From CAVRXZ01 sp963773035 (GTDB lineage: Bacteria; Acidobacteriota; Vicinamibacteria; Vicinamibacterales; CAVVIG01), in the NCBI GenBank assembly GCA_963773035.1, contig CAVYZX010000022.1:124001-188000 (forward strand): a stretch of 64,000 nucleotides of DNA. Direction: 5' to 3'. The notes beneath the pieces were generated by a model. That model made no database searches and had not been told where the DNA came from. It saw only the letters and a list, made by a program, of their open reading frames with translations. Numbering within the stretch: position 1 is the stretch's first letter; each line of letters opens with the position of its first letter. Shown here one piece after another: positions 1 to 8,360 of this stretch. The translations under genes and the position numbers were made by a program.

Positions 1-1310
1 GACGGATAGTTCAACGTAACGGTTGGCACATTCCAGGAAACGTCGCCAATGTCGTCGGAACCGCCGCCGTAGTTGTCCTCCAGTCTTACCGGCCCTTGCA
101 GCAAGGAGATCTCGCTGGCGAGCCCGCGCTGCGGCTGGCCGAGCTCTTTCTGGATGGCCCTGGCCAGCGTGATGTCGTTGTCGTCCCATTTCGGGAGCCC
201 AACCGTCTTCACGTTTTCGTACATGTTCTCCGCGATGATCTTGTTGAAGTGCTGCGGCCAAGCGACGCCGGTCACGCGCCAGCTCACTTCAGTGTTCGTC
301 ATCATCGCAGCCGCTCGGGCCATCGTGTCGCCAATCTCACGGATTTCCTTGATGTGTGGATGGTCGATCTCGCGGAAGTAGTACCACACGCTGGCATTCG
401 AAGGGACGACGTTGGGCTGGTCTCCTCCGTTCGTGATCACGTAATGCGAACGTTGCGACAGTCGCAGATGCTCGCGCCTGAAGTTCCAGCCGATGTCCAT
501 CAACTCCACGGCATCGAGCGCCGAGCGTCCGCGCCAGGGATTGGCCGCCGCGTGGGCGCTTTCGCCTTTGAAGGTGTACTCGACCGAGACAACGCCAGTG
601 GCCACGCGGTCGCCCCACGATACGTTGAAGTTGTTACCGACGTGCGCAAAGAGGCAGATATCGACGTCGCTGAAGGCGCCAGCTCGAACGAAGTACGCCT
701 TGCCACCGCCGAGCTCCTCCGCGACACCGGGCCACACCTTCAGCGTGCCGGTCAGCCGCTCTCGCTCCATGATTTTTTTCACCGCGAGTGCGGCCGTGAC
801 TTGCAGCGGCATGCCGGAGTTGTGTCCTTCTCCATGACCCGGCGCGCCGGCCACAATCGGATCGTGATAAGCCACACCGGGTTTCTGAGAAGCTTGCGGT
901 ATGTCGTCGATGTCGGACCCAAGCGCAATCACAGGCTTACCCGTACCCCAAGTCGCCACCCAGCCGGTCGGCATGCCGGCAACGTTGTGTTCGATCCTGA
1001 ACCCATTTCGTTCCAGGATGCCCACGAGATACGTCGACGTCTCGAACTCCTGGTAGCCCAACTCGGCGTAGCTGAAGATCTGGTCGACCATCTGCTGGGT
1101 GGTCTGCCGCATGCTCTCGATGTCGCCGACCACGTTGGCTTTGAGACCGTCGAGCCTCGTATATGCTGTGGGCAGTCCCGAGCCGCCCCTCGGCTGGCCT
1201 TCCTGAAGCGTGCGGACGCGCGGCCCTGCACTCGGTCTGGCAACAAGGCTGGCGGCCAGCGCGAGCGAGCAAGGAACAGTCAGAAGCCGGACCCACCGTG
1301 CGTACGTCAT
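1..1310 (-). CDS. M20 family amidohydrolase (AbgB-like), 3' end outside window
   Basis: The minus-strand frame is open from an ATG at 1310 to the window edge, so the C-terminus is missing. The translation reads as an aminobenzoyl-glutamate-utilisation B type M20 metallo-amidohydrolase, with segments such as IALGSDIDDIPQ, GHGEGHNSGM, WPGVAEELGGGKAYF and GGSDDIGDVSWNVPT. The N-terminus (MTYARWVRLLTVPCSLALAA) looks like a signal peptide, so the enzyme is probably exported and hydrolyses an amide or peptide-like substrate; the substrate cannot be told. The start overlaps the upstream gene's stop in ATGA, which supports the start and suggests translational coupling. High confidence in family, low in substrate. 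Confidence 0.85.
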   Translation of the reverse strand, partial: MTYARWVRLLTVPCSLALAASLVARPSAGPRVRTLQEGQPRGGSGLPTAYTRLDGLKANVVGDIESMRQTTQQMVDQIFSYAELGYQEFETSTYLVGILERNGFRIEHNVAGMPTGWVATWGTGKPVIALGSDIDDIPQASQKPGVAYHDPIVAGAPGHGEGHNSGMPLQVTAALAVKKIMERERLTGTLKVWPGVAEELGGGKAYFVRAGAFSDVDICLFAHVGNNFNVSWGDRVATGVVSVEYTFKGESAHAAANPWRGRSALDAVELMDIGWNFRREHLRLSQRSHYVITNGGDQPNVVPSNASVWYYFREIDHPHIKEIREIGDTMARAAAMMTNTEVSWRVTGVAWPQHFNKIIAENMYENVKTVGLPKWDDNDITLARAIQKELGQPQRGLASEISLLQGPVRLEDNYGGGSDDIGDVSWNVPTVTLNYP

Positions 1311-1657
1311 AGCTCTTCGCCCTCGATCTCATCGTCTCCGACATCCACGACAACACTGTGGACGTCGATGCGAAACCACTCCCGGAACATCTTCAAATCT
1401 CTCGACTCCGGCCAGGTCGATTCGTCATCAGTCCATGCGGCGAGCTGAAATTCGAACAGCCAGCCGGCGTTCTCCTCCACCCAATCTTGAACATCTTCCT
1501 CGAGCTCGAACTCCGGAAGAAGGAACGCAGATCCGTAGGTCTTCGCCCGCCCAATGGTCAAGGCGCCTTTGTTGAAGTCTGCATCGTTTTGCTGGGTCCA
1601 GTCGAGGTACGGTTTCGCACCGACCACCGTGACTGCCGTCCGATTAATCACGCGCAT
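1307..1657 (-). CDS. Conserved-looking hypothetical protein, 116 aa
   Basis: An acidic, tryptophan-rich soluble protein (TQQNDADFNKG, WVEENAGWLFEFQLAAW, FREWFRIDVHSVVVDVG). No motif that I recognise and no signal peptide or membrane segment. It ends in a run of Asp/Glu and its stop overlaps the start of the M20 gene by 4 nt, so the two are probably co-transcribed. Function unknown. The frame is supported by the overlap and by balanced composition rather than by a family match. Confidence 0.65.
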   Translation of the reverse strand: MRVINRTAVTVVGAKPYLDWTQQNDADFNKGALTIGRAKTYGSAFLLPEFELEEDVQDWVEENAGWLFEFQLAAWTDDESTWPESRDLKMFREWFRIDVHSVVVDVGDDEIEGEEL

Positions 1658-1729
1658 AGCGGCGATGGTAGCAGGATCCCACGTGCGTCCCGGCTGTTTC
1701 TTCAGAAGAGGATTGCAGTTGCGAAAGAA

Positions 1730-2383
1730 TCAGTCGACGGCCAAAGGTGTGCCAAGCTGCGCATGCTCGCGGAGCCACCTGCGCGCGTCCTCGTAATTTG
1801 GACACGCCAACGCGACGAGCCGCCAGAACCTGGAGGAATGGTCCATGCGCTTCAGGTGCATGAGCTCGTGGATCATCACATAGTCTCTGATCTCCGGAGG
1901 CATTTGAACGAGGCGCCAGTTCAGACAGATGTGACCGTTCGGCGCGCACGATCCCCACCGCCACTGCTGATTGCGTACCGACACCCTGGCGACACGCAAC
2001 CCGTTCTCGGCTGCCAGTTCGAGCAACCGCGGCGGCAACTCGAGTTTGGCCCGCGCGCGCAATGCGGTCTCTGCCTCGGGATCGACGGTTTGACCGGCCC
2101 GCGCACAGTCGAGAGCCAGTTTGCGCCGCTGCTTCTCCACCCAGGGCCGCTGCTGCTCGGCAAAGGCACGCGCTTGCCTTTTCGATCCGCCTCTTGGGAC
2201 CGTGACTCGAATTCCACCATTTGCCGCGACTCGAATAACGTAGCGGCGGGCGCGTGGATGGCGGACGAAGACGATTTCGTCACGCCACGTGCTCCGTGCT
2301 TGGTGCTTGGTGCTCGGTGCGAGGTGCTGGGTGCCGGGTGCTCCGTGCTGGGTGCTCGGCGCGAAGGGTAGGCCGAGCTGCAT
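1730..2383 (-). CDS. DUF45/YgjP-like zinc metallopeptidase (WLM family)
   Basis: 217 aa. The C-terminal half carries VMIHELMHLKRMDHSSRFW, the HExxH zinc site plus the distal His expected of the YgjP/DUF45 (M48-related) family, preceded by QWRWGSCAPNGHICLNWRL, also typical. The N-terminal about 30 residues are low complexity (PSTQHGAPGTQHLAPSTKHQ) and are encoded by a heptamer array at 2289-2365. The native protein may therefore start later, near WRDEIVFVRHPRARRY, where family homology begins. The start ATG overlaps the stop of the GIY-YIG gene by one base (TGATG). Probably cytoplasmic; substrate unknown. Confidence 0.85.
   Translation of the reverse strand: MQLGLPFAPSTQHGAPGTQHLAPSTKHQARSTWRDEIVFVRHPRARRYVIRVAANGGIRVTVPRGGSKRQARAFAEQQRPWVEKQRRKLALDCARAGQTVDPEAETALRARAKLELPPRLLELAAENGLRVARVSVRNQQWRWGSCAPNGHICLNWRLVQMPPEIRDYVMIHELMHLKRMDHSSRFWRLVALACPNYEDARRWLREHAQLGTPLAVD
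2289..2365. repeat. Heptamer tandem array, word GTGCTNG, 11 units
   Basis: Eleven consecutive 7-bp units (GTGCTCC, GTGCTTG, GTGCTTG, GTGCTCG, GTGCGAG, GTGCTGG, GTGCCGG, GTGCTCC, GTGCTGG, GTGCTCG, GCGCGAA). The array lies inside the 5' end of the DUF45 peptidase reading frame and is translated there. Confidence 0.9.
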
Positions 2384-2700
2384 CAGTGGCCGCCGTAGAC
2401 GACGTAGCCGCGCTTGCGAAGGCTGTCGGCCAGGATCGACTCCATCTCCCTGGCCTTCTCAAACGGCATGGGATTCAGGTGTTCGTAGAGCTTTGGAACG
2501 AGGCGCTCGCCGAATCGCCGGACGACGCCCGCAGCTTTGATGCCGTTTTTGTGGTTTTCGAAGCGTTGTTCGGGCGGCAATCCTGTCATGCCGACGTAAT
2601 AGCCCGCCTTGCCATCCCCTCGCGGGTTACGAAGGTACACGACGTAAACAGAATGATGATCAAACCGCCTCGACCTCTTCGGCTGGGACTTCTTCTTCAT
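2383..2700 (-). CDS. Small GIY-YIG-like nuclease domain protein
   Basis: 105 aa, essentially one GIY-YIG-like domain. VYVVYLRN at residues 18-25 stands for the GIY strand and GYYVGMTG at 33-40 for the YIG strand; an Arg near 46 (EQRFENHKNG) and a Glu near 86 (AREMESILADSL) are where the catalytic Arg and Glu would fall. The basic N-terminus (MKKKSQPKRSRR) could bind nucleic acid. It overlaps the 3' end of rmuC by 41 bp upstream and the DUF45 gene by 1 bp downstream, so all three are likely co-translated. Single-domain GIY-YIG proteins of this size are of uncertain function. Confidence 0.75.
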   Translation of the reverse strand: MKKKSQPKRSRRFDHHSVYVVYLRNPRGDGKAGYYVGMTGLPPEQRFENHKNGIKAAGVVRRFGERLVPKLYEHLNPMPFEKAREMESILADSLRKRGYVVYGGH

Positions 2701-3970
2701 CCGAAAACGGGAGACCGCCCGTCAGTTCCGGTGCCTGCAGCATTCGCGGAATCCGATCGATCGGTTCGAGCTGCTTGATCTCTTCTCCACCATTCGCTGC
2801 CTGGAGATCCCGGAACTTGCGCGCCTTCGCCAGCACGTTGCCTTCGAGCGATCCGACTGCTTGATTGTACGCGTCCAGGCTCGATTTCAACCTCGTGCCA
2901 AGCGATTCGAAATGTCCGCCGAGAACACGGACCGATTCGTAAACATTGCGCCCAAGCTCGCTGATTTTGCGAGCGTTCTCTTCCATTGCCTGTTGCTGCC
3001 AGCCGTAGGCGACTGCCCGCAACAAAGCAATCAAGGTCGTCGGACTGGCAGGTATGACACGTTGTTCCACGCCGTACTCAATCAGCGACGCATCCTGTTC
3101 GAGAGCCGCACTGAAGAACATCTCCCCCGGTAAGAACATCACCACGAAATCCGGGCTCGGCTGGACGTGGGCGGCGTAGCCCTTCGCTGCCAGCTGCTGA
3201 AGGTGCGTGCGAACCTGCTTCGCATGGTCGGCCAGCAGCGTCTGTCTTGTCGCCTCGTCTGGCGCGTCGAGCGCTTTCAGATAAGCATCGAGCGGCGCCT
3301 TGGCGTCGATGACGACGTGCTTGCCGCCCGGCAGACGAACGATCACATCGGGACGCATTCGGCGATCCGAGTCGACTGCTGTAACCGTGTGCTGTTCCTC
3401 GAAGTCACAGTACTCGACCATGCCGGCCAGCTCGACGACGCGCTTCAGCTGCAGCTCGCCCCAGCGGCCGCGGACACCAGGACGCCTAAGTGCGTCGACC
3501 AGCCGGCCGGTTTGCGCCCGAAGATCCTGTCCGGCGGTATCGAGCAAGGCGATGCGCTGCAGCAATAAGGAATCGTTCTGTATGCGCCGCCGCTCCGACT
3601 CCTTGATCTCGCGGTCGACCTGCTCGAGCGTCTTGGCCATCGGCGCGAGAAGGTTCTCGACCGCTTGCTTGCGAAGCTCGAGATCCGCCGCCGCCTGAGT
3701 ACGAGCATCGCAGAGCCGTACTTCGGCCAGATCCAGGAAGGCCCGATTGTTGGCAGTGAGCGCATCGGCTGAAAGCGCTTGGAAGGTCTCGCGGAACTTC
3801 GCGCCGACATCCTCGTAGGCCCTCAGTCGCTCGGACTGAACGGCGCGATCGCGCTCGAGCTCGGCTCGAAGACGGGACTGCCCGACTCGCGCGACCAGCC
3901 AAGCGACAAGAGCTCCCGAGGCTAGTCCGATCGTGAGGACGACGACCAGTGAGAAGGGCTCGATGGACAT
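2660..3970 (-). CDS. rmuC: DNA recombination protein RmuC
   Basis: 436 aa with the usual RmuC architecture: a membrane segment at residues 8-28 (SLVVVLTIGLASGALVAWLV), a long coiled coil to about 150, then the RmuC core with VRGRWGELQLKRVVELAGM, RMRPDVIVRLPGGKHVVIDAK and FVVMFLPGEMFFSAAL. RmuC has a restriction-endonuclease-like fold and limits inversions at short repeats in E. coli. That is noteworthy here because the locus sits between two short-repeat arrays (2289-2365 and 4000-4055), though a link is speculation. The ATG start at 3970 is immediately before the membrane segment. Confidence 0.92.
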   Translation of the reverse strand: MSIEPFSLVVVLTIGLASGALVAWLVARVGQSRLRAELERDRAVQSERLRAYEDVGAKFRETFQALSADALTANNRAFLDLAEVRLCDARTQAAADLELRKQAVENLLAPMAKTLEQVDREIKESERRRIQNDSLLLQRIALLDTAGQDLRAQTGRLVDALRRPGVRGRWGELQLKRVVELAGMVEYCDFEEQHTVTAVDSDRRMRPDVIVRLPGGKHVVIDAKAPLDAYLKALDAPDEATRQTLLADHAKQVRTHLQQLAAKGYAAHVQPSPDFVVMFLPGEMFFSAALEQDASLIEYGVEQRVIPASPTTLIALLRAVAYGWQQQAMEENARKISELGRNVYESVRVLGGHFESLGTRLKSSLDAYNQAVGSLEGNVLAKARKFRDLQAANGGEEIKQLEPIDRIPRMLQAPELTGGLPFSDEEEVPAEEVEAV

Positions 3971-3999
3971 TAGTATCGCACGCCTACATTCACAAGTAC

Positions 4000-4055
4000 A
4001 GGGCTCAGGGCTCAGGGCTCAGGGCTGAGGGCTCAGGGCTGAGGGCTCAGGGCTC
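4000..4055. repeat. Heptamer tandem array, word AGGGCTC, 8 units
   Basis: Eight direct 7-bp units, AGGGCTC or AGGGCTG, in the gap between rmuC (start 3970) and the end of the next minus-strand gene (4060). The reverse complement (GAGCCCT) is the word repeated at 6408-6449 and 11873-11921. Confidence 0.92.
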
Positions 4056-4059
4056 GGGA

Positions 4060-4623
4060 TCATCTCGCGACAACGAACGGCAGCCATGATTCAGGGAGTT
4101 GAAGTTCTGCCACGTGCGCGGCCGCAGCTAGCATCCTCATACACGCGACAGAGTCCTCGCTGCGGCTTTGCGCGGCCGTCGCTCGGCCTGGCCGCAGGCC
4201 CTCTTCAGCCATCCGCAACATGTGGCGCGCTCTGATTTGTGCCCGATGCCGTTGCTCTTCAAACCGGCCAATCCCGCTGTGCAGGACCGCTCGTTCGTTC
4301 GCGCGAACCGCCTTCAGCGCTTGAAGCCGAGATTTGTTCACAGGATCGAACGGCAGCGTGAATTGAAAGCGCGCCTCGGACGCCGTCTCGAGCTGCCCTG
4401 CCGCTTTGAGCGCCTTCTCGCGCTCGAGGTCGGCGCGGTAGCACTGAAAACACAGCGGCAATGCCTTGGGCAACGTTGCGGACCGGTCCAATCCGGCCCG
4501 ATGCAGGCGAGCACGGCAAGCTCGGCAGAGCGTTTTGGGGCGTCTGCCTTCGAGCTCGCCACCTTTGAAACTAACCCATTCGCCATCAGTTGTTTGCAGA
4601 TTGCGAGGCGTATCCTTCAGCAT
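4060..4623 (-). CDS. Hypothetical protein with a CxxC...CxxC zinc knuckle
   Basis: 187 aa. Cys33-x2-Cys36 (LCRACRARL) and Cys58-x2-Cys61 (LCFQCYRADL) form a plausible zinc-binding pair. The rest is basic and alpha-helical (KSRLQALKAVRANERAVL, HRAQIRARHMLRMAEEG). There is no signal peptide. The pattern suggests a small nucleic-acid-binding or structural zinc protein, but I recognise no family. It may share a transcript with rmuC although the repeat array separates them. Confidence 0.7.
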   Translation of the reverse strand: MLKDTPRNLQTTDGEWVSFKGGELEGRRPKTLCRACRARLHRAGLDRSATLPKALPLCFQCYRADLEREKALKAAGQLETASEARFQFTLPFDPVNKSRLQALKAVRANERAVLHSGIGRFEEQRHRAQIRARHMLRMAEEGLRPGRATAAQSRSEDSVACMRMLAAAAHVAELQLPESWLPFVVAR

Positions 4624-4697
4624 ATGAAGGAGTTTAAGCTGATCCCGTGACAGGGTAGGTCACTGAGAATGTCGACTACATTGAAGCCCGTTCAGCC

Positions 4698-4805
4698 GTG
4701 AACGTCGTCTTGTTTGGAGCCACGGGAATGGTTGGAGCCGGCGCTCTCCAGGAGTGTCTGGCCGAGCCGCAGGTTCAGTCGGTGATCGCGATCACGCGAT
4801 CGCGC
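4698..4805 (+). pseudogene. N-terminal relic of an NAD(P)-binding Rossmann-fold (epimerase/SDR) gene
   Basis: The first about 35 residues read MNVVLFGATGMVGAGALQEC followed by LAEPQVQSVIAITRS, an unmistakable beta-alpha-beta start with the GATGxVG dinucleotide-binding loop of atypical SDR/nucleoside-sugar epimerases. After residue 35 the sequence turns into arginine-rich nonsense and runs into the 3' end of the convergent deacylase gene at 4813. The remaining 200 or more residues are absent. The frame formally continues to 4892. Best read as a gene truncated by deletion. Confidence 0.75.
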
Positions 4806-4812
4806 ATCGGCC

Positions 4813-5310
4813 CTAGACGGTCACGTATTCGATCGAATTGCCAGAATGCTCGAGAAACATCTCGAAGTCCGTTCGAGCGAGCGTCAGCGTGACGGTGTTG
4901 ATATTGGGATGGAACGAGACGCGCTCCGCGGATTTCATGTCGCGGTCGATGACGACGCGCACGGCATGTTCCCGGTCGTGAATCAGTCCGAACGGAGAGA
5001 CCGAGCCGGGAGCCACGCCGAGATGGGTCATCAGTCGCTCTGGCGAGGCAAAACTCAGTTTCCCGTCTCCAATCTGATCGGCAATCGATCGTAGGTCTGC
5101 TCTCTTCGAGTGCCCCACGATCACGAGGTAGTGCCGAGTGCCTTTCTGGTTGCGCAGGAAGAGATTCTTCCAGTGCACCGCGTCGAGGCCGGCCCAATAC
5201 CGCTCTGCTTCGTCGACTGTGGCCACCGGCGGGTGTTCATGTCGCGTGAAGACGATCCCCAGGCTGTTCAGGCGTCCGTACACGGCTTCTTCAGCATCGG
5301 TCATCGCCAC
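4813..5310 (-). CDS. YbaK/ProX-type prolyl-tRNA deacylase (ProXp-like)
   Basis: 165 aa, full length for a free-standing YbaK/aaRS-associated editing domain. Matches include HEHPPVATVDEAERY, KNLFLRNQKGTRHYLVIV, GDGKLSFASPERLMTHLGV, PGSVSPFGLIHD and FHPNINTVTLTL. Proteins of this PrdX/ProXp type hydrolyse mischarged Ala-tRNA(Pro) in trans; that this one does is inferred from family. A Shine-Dalgarno-like GGAGTGG precedes the ATG. Confidence 0.88.
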   Translation of the reverse strand: MAMTDAEEAVYGRLNSLGIVFTRHEHPPVATVDEAERYWAGLDAVHWKNLFLRNQKGTRHYLVIVGHSKRADLRSIADQIGDGKLSFASPERLMTHLGVAPGSVSPFGLIHDREHAVRVVIDRDMKSAERVSFHPNINTVTLTLARTDFEMFLEHSGNSIEYVTV

Positions 5311-5350
5311 TCCACGTCATCAGCCTGCCGAACCCACATTCTCACGTTAC

Positions 5351-5404
5351 GGATTCTCAAAATCAGATTCTCAGATTCTCAAATCCTCAAATCCTCAAAT
5401 TGTA
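5351..5404. repeat. Octamer tandem array (AGATTCTC / AAATCCTC)
   Basis: Units GGATTCTC, then AGATTCTC twice, AAATCCTC twice and AAATTGTA, mostly in an 8-bp register, fill the gap between the deacylase gene and the WYL regulator. The last unit overlaps the TAGAAT that precedes the regulator's start. The same octamer in reverse complement occurs at 31855-31886. Confidence 0.85.
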
Positions 5405-5408
5405 GAAT
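5403..5408 (+). promoter_or_regulatory. Candidate -10 box directly before the WYL gene
   Basis: TAGAAT ends 6 nt before the GTG start at 5415. At this spacing transcription would begin at or next to the start codon, giving a leaderless mRNA. No clear -35 is visible; the upstream DNA is the octamer array. Confidence 0.45.
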
Positions 5409-5414
5409 GCCCTT

Positions 5415-6416
5415 GTGCCCCGCAATGCCGAAGTCATTCGTCAGTGGACCATTCTCCGAGAAGTGGAGCGGGCCAGAAATGGCGTCACGATCGACGAACT
5501 GGCTTCTCTCTGCAGCGTGACAACGCGGACCATCCGGCGCGATCTCCAGGCGCTCGAAGAGGCCGGTTTCCCGCTGTACGACGACCGCTTGGGCGAAGAC
5601 GGCCGGACACGGTGGACTATCAACGGGCAGGCTTTCCGGGGACTCGCGTCCGGCCTGACACTCTCGGAGCTCTGTGCCTTGTATTTCAGCCGCACGCTGC
5701 TCGAAGCGGTGTCCAGTGCACCTTTTCGCAGCGATTTGGAGACCGCGTTCGAGAAACTCGCCTCAGCTCTGGCGCCGCATATGCGTCAGTTTCTCGACCG
5801 TTTGCCTCGCGCGATTACCTCGAAGGCCGACCCGATGAGCAAGCGGAAGGCCGGCCATCAGCAGGCCGCGGCGCGGCTGCTCGAAGCGGTTCTGCACAAG
5901 CGACAAACGACCATCATTTATCATTCGCAGTCGAGCGACCGGACCAAGACGTATCTCGTTCATCCATATCGACTGGCACACGTCCAAGGGGGGCTTTACT
6001 TACTGGCTTACGTGCCCGATTACGGAGAGGTTCGCACATTCGCGCTGGAACGAATCGAAAGCGTCTCGCTCCTCGAAGAGCGATTCACGCCAGTCGAAGA
6101 GCTGCCAGACGAGGCATTTCCGCATTCGTTGGGCGTCCATTCCGGAACACCCGAGCGAGTCGAGATTGATTTTCAGGCCGAGGTCGCCGACTACGTGCGC
6201 TCACGCGAATGGCACCCATCACAACAGTTCGAACCCAGGGCAGATGGCGGCGTTCACCTGACCCTGGATGTCTGCCTCGATCGCACCTTGAGTAGCTGGA
6301 TTCTGAGCTTCGGGCCGTCGGCCCGAGTCGTGTCGCCCGATCGCCTGGCCCGCGAGATCGCGGGGCAAATCGATCGGGCACGCGACCTTTACCAAGCGAC
6401 ACACCCCGAGCCCTGA
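5415..6416 (+). CDS. WYL-domain transcriptional regulator
   Basis: 333 aa. An N-terminal winged helix of DeoR/HTH_11 type (TIDELASLCSVTTRTIRRDL at about 24-43) is followed by a WYL ligand-sensing domain at about 150-230 (TIIYHSQSSDRTKTYLVHPY, LAYVPDYGEVRTFALERIES) and a WCX-type C-terminus. Such proteins are usually ligand- or nucleic-acid-responsive regulators, often of DNA-damage or defence loci; no defence gene is adjacent. Start is GTG at 5415, preceded by a -10-like TAGAAT at 6 nt. The stop codon lies within the first units of the heptamer array at 6408-6449. Confidence 0.88.
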   Translation: MPRNAEVIRQWTILREVERARNGVTIDELASLCSVTTRTIRRDLQALEEAGFPLYDDRLGEDGRTRWTINGQAFRGLASGLTLSELCALYFSRTLLEAVSSAPFRSDLETAFEKLASALAPHMRQFLDRLPRAITSKADPMSKRKAGHQQAAARLLEAVLHKRQTTIIYHSQSSDRTKTYLVHPYRLAHVQGGLYLLAYVPDYGEVRTFALERIESVSLLEERFTPVEELPDEAFPHSLGVHSGTPERVEIDFQAEVADYVRSREWHPSQQFEPRADGGVHLTLDVCLDRTLSSWILSFGPSARVVSPDRLAREIAGQIDRARDLYQATHPEP

Positions 6417-6449
6417 TCCCTGTGCCCTAAGCCCTGAGCCCTGAGCCCT
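6408..6449. repeat. Heptamer tandem array, word GAGCCCT, 6 units
   Basis: Units GAGCCCT, GATCCCT, GTGCCCT, AAGCCCT, GAGCCCT, GAGCCCT. The first units include the last codons and the TGA stop of the WYL gene. Same word family as 4000-4055 and 11873-11921. Confidence 0.9.
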
Positions 6450-6495
6450 AGCCCGCCCTACCCATTTGTAGGGAGGGCCAACGGGCTCCCGACGG

Positions 6496-6501
6496 TATGA
6501 T
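6496..6501 (+). promoter_or_regulatory. Candidate -10 box directly before the ABC exporter gene
   Basis: TATGAT ends 6 nt before the GTG start at 6508, again compatible with leaderless transcription. There is no convincing -35 and no Shine-Dalgarno at the start. Confidence 0.4.
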
Positions 6502-6507
6502 CGGTTC

Positions 6508-8358
6508 GTGGCGAACCCCCAAACCCCAGAGAAAAGTCGAAATGTCGGCGCCTGGCAGGAAGCACGAGCGCTCATCTGGACGCATCGCCGGCGTCTGGCA
6601 ATCGGTCTGTTCCTGATGGTCATCAGCCGCCTGTCGGATCTCGTACTCCCCACGACGTCCAAGTACCTCATGGACGACGTCATCGGCAAGCAGAATTGGG
6701 ACCTTCTTCCGACTCTTGCTCTGGCGGCCGGTGCCGCAACGATTGTGGGAGCGACGACGTCGTTTCTCAATTCTCAGGTGTTGGGCGTTGCCGCCCAGCG
6801 AGCGATCACCGAGCTCCGGAAGGAAGTCGAAGCGCACGTGTTGCGGTTGCCGATCCGGTACTTCGACAGCACGAAGACCGGCATCCTGATCTCGCGAATC
6901 ATGACCGACGCGGAAGGCATCAGAAACCTGGTCGGGACCGGACTGGTTCAGCTGACCGGCTCGATTCTGACGGCCATCATTGCGTTCTTTGTCCTGATGT
7001 ATTTGAACTGGCGACTCACGCTGGTCACGTTCGTGATTCTCGGCGCGTTTGGCAGCGGTATGGCCACGGCGTTCAAACGCCTTCGACCTCTGTTCCGCGA
7101 ACGGGGTCAAATCAACGCCGAGGTCACCGGCCGGCTTGCCGAGTCGCTTGGCGGCGTTCGGATCGTCAAGGCCTACACCGCGGAGAAGCGCGAGGAGCTG
7201 GTGTTCGCCAAAGGCGCTCACCGGCTCTTCCGCAACGTAGCGAAGTCGCTCACCGGAACGTCGGCGGTGATGGCTGTTTCCTCACTGGTTCTCGGCGCAT
7301 GCGGCATTGCCATGATGCTCATCGGCGGATCGTCAATTCGAAGCGGCGCCATGACTGTCGGCGATCTCGTGATGTATCTGTCCTTCACCGCCCTGATGAC
7401 GATGCCGATTTTTCAGCTGGCGTCGGTCGGAACGCAGCTGACTGAGGCATTCGCCGGCCTCGATCGCATCCGCGAAATCCGCCGCATGGCGACTGAAGAC
7501 CAGGAAGACGAAGTTCGGGCGCCCCTGGCAGATATTCGGGGCGAAGTGGAATTCGAGGACGTGACGTTCGAGTACACGGCCGGTGTGCCCGTGCTGAAGC
7601 ACGTGTCATTCATGTCACCCGCCGGCTCGACCACAGCTCTCGTTGGCTCGAGCGGATCCGGCAAGAGCACGTTGATCAGCCTCGTGATGACCTTCAACCG
7701 CCCGGGGGCGGGCCGGGTGCTCGTAGACGGTCACGATCTCACCGCCGTTCGCTTGCGAGACTACCGGGCGCACCTGGGTGTCGTTCTCCAGGACAACTTC
7801 CTTTTCGACGGCACGATCGCGGAGAACATCAAGTTCGCCAGGCCGCACGCGACGCTCGAGGAGATCAAGGCCGTCAGCCGCATTGCGCACTGCGATGAGT
7901 TCATCGAGTCGTTCGAGAAGCAGTACGACACTATCGTCGGCGAACGCGGCGTGCGCTTGTCTGGCGGCCAGCGCCAGCGCGTGGCGATCGCGCGCGCGAT
8001 TCTCGCCAATCCGCGGATCCTCATCCTCGACGAAGCGACGTCGAGCCTCGACAGCGAGAGCGAGGCCCTCATTCAGGACGGTCTGCGATCGCTCAGGCAA
8101 GGCCGGACGACATTCGTCATCGCCCACCGGTTGTCGACCATTCGCAGCGCCGATCAGATTCTGGTGCTGGAAGCCGGCGAAATCGTCGAACGTGGAACGC
8201 ACGAAGAGCTGGTCGGCCGGGGCGGGCGCTATCAACAGCTGTACGACAAGCAATACCGGTTCGAGCGCGATCGGTTCATCAATCCTGGCGAAGACTTCAC
8301 ACCGGAGCCTGAAGCAGTCGTCGCACCGTCCCGTGCAGGCGCCAGCAGCGCATTGTGA
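6508..8358 (+). CDS. ABC exporter, fused membrane and ATPase domains (MsbA/BmrA type)
   Basis: 616 aa half-transporter that should act as a homodimer. A six-helix ABC membrane domain spans about residues 25-320 (coupling-helix region YFDSTKTGILISRIMTDAEG). The nucleotide-binding domain has Walker A GSSGSGKST near residue 380, Q-loop VVLQDNFLFDG, signature LSGGQRQR near 484, Walker B ILILDEATSSLDS and H-loop VIAHRLSTIR, all intact. Substrate unknown; lipid or drug export are the family norms. The GTG start is the first in frame. The stop overlaps the following M28 frame. Confidence 0.93.
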   Translation: MANPQTPEKSRNVGAWQEARALIWTHRRRLAIGLFLMVISRLSDLVLPTTSKYLMDDVIGKQNWDLLPTLALAAGAATIVGATTSFLNSQVLGVAAQRAITELRKEVEAHVLRLPIRYFDSTKTGILISRIMTDAEGIRNLVGTGLVQLTGSILTAIIAFFVLMYLNWRLTLVTFVILGAFGSGMATAFKRLRPLFRERGQINAEVTGRLAESLGGVRIVKAYTAEKREELVFAKGAHRLFRNVAKSLTGTSAVMAVSSLVLGACGIAMMLIGGSSIRSGAMTVGDLVMYLSFTALMTMPIFQLASVGTQLTEAFAGLDRIREIRRMATEDQEDEVRAPLADIRGEVEFEDVTFEYTAGVPVLKHVSFMSPAGSTTALVGSSGSGKSTLISLVMTFNRPGAGRVLVDGHDLTAVRLRDYRAHLGVVLQDNFLFDGTIAENIKFARPHATLEEIKAVSRIAHCDEFIESFEKQYDTIVGERGVRLSGGQRQRVAIARAILANPRILILDEATSSLDSESEALIQDGLRSLRQGRTTFVIAHRLSTIRSADQILVLEAGEIVERGTHEELVGRGGRYQQLYDKQYRFERDRFINPGEDFTPEPEAVVAPSRAGASSAL

Positions 8359-8360
8359 TC

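Noticed and set aside
96..1448. Long plus-strand open frame opposite the M20 gene
   Set aside because: Arginine/histidine-rich shadow of the real minus-strand codons; no domain, no start signals.
4000..4055. CRISPR array
   Set aside because: Units are contiguous 7-mers without spacers, and no cas genes are present.
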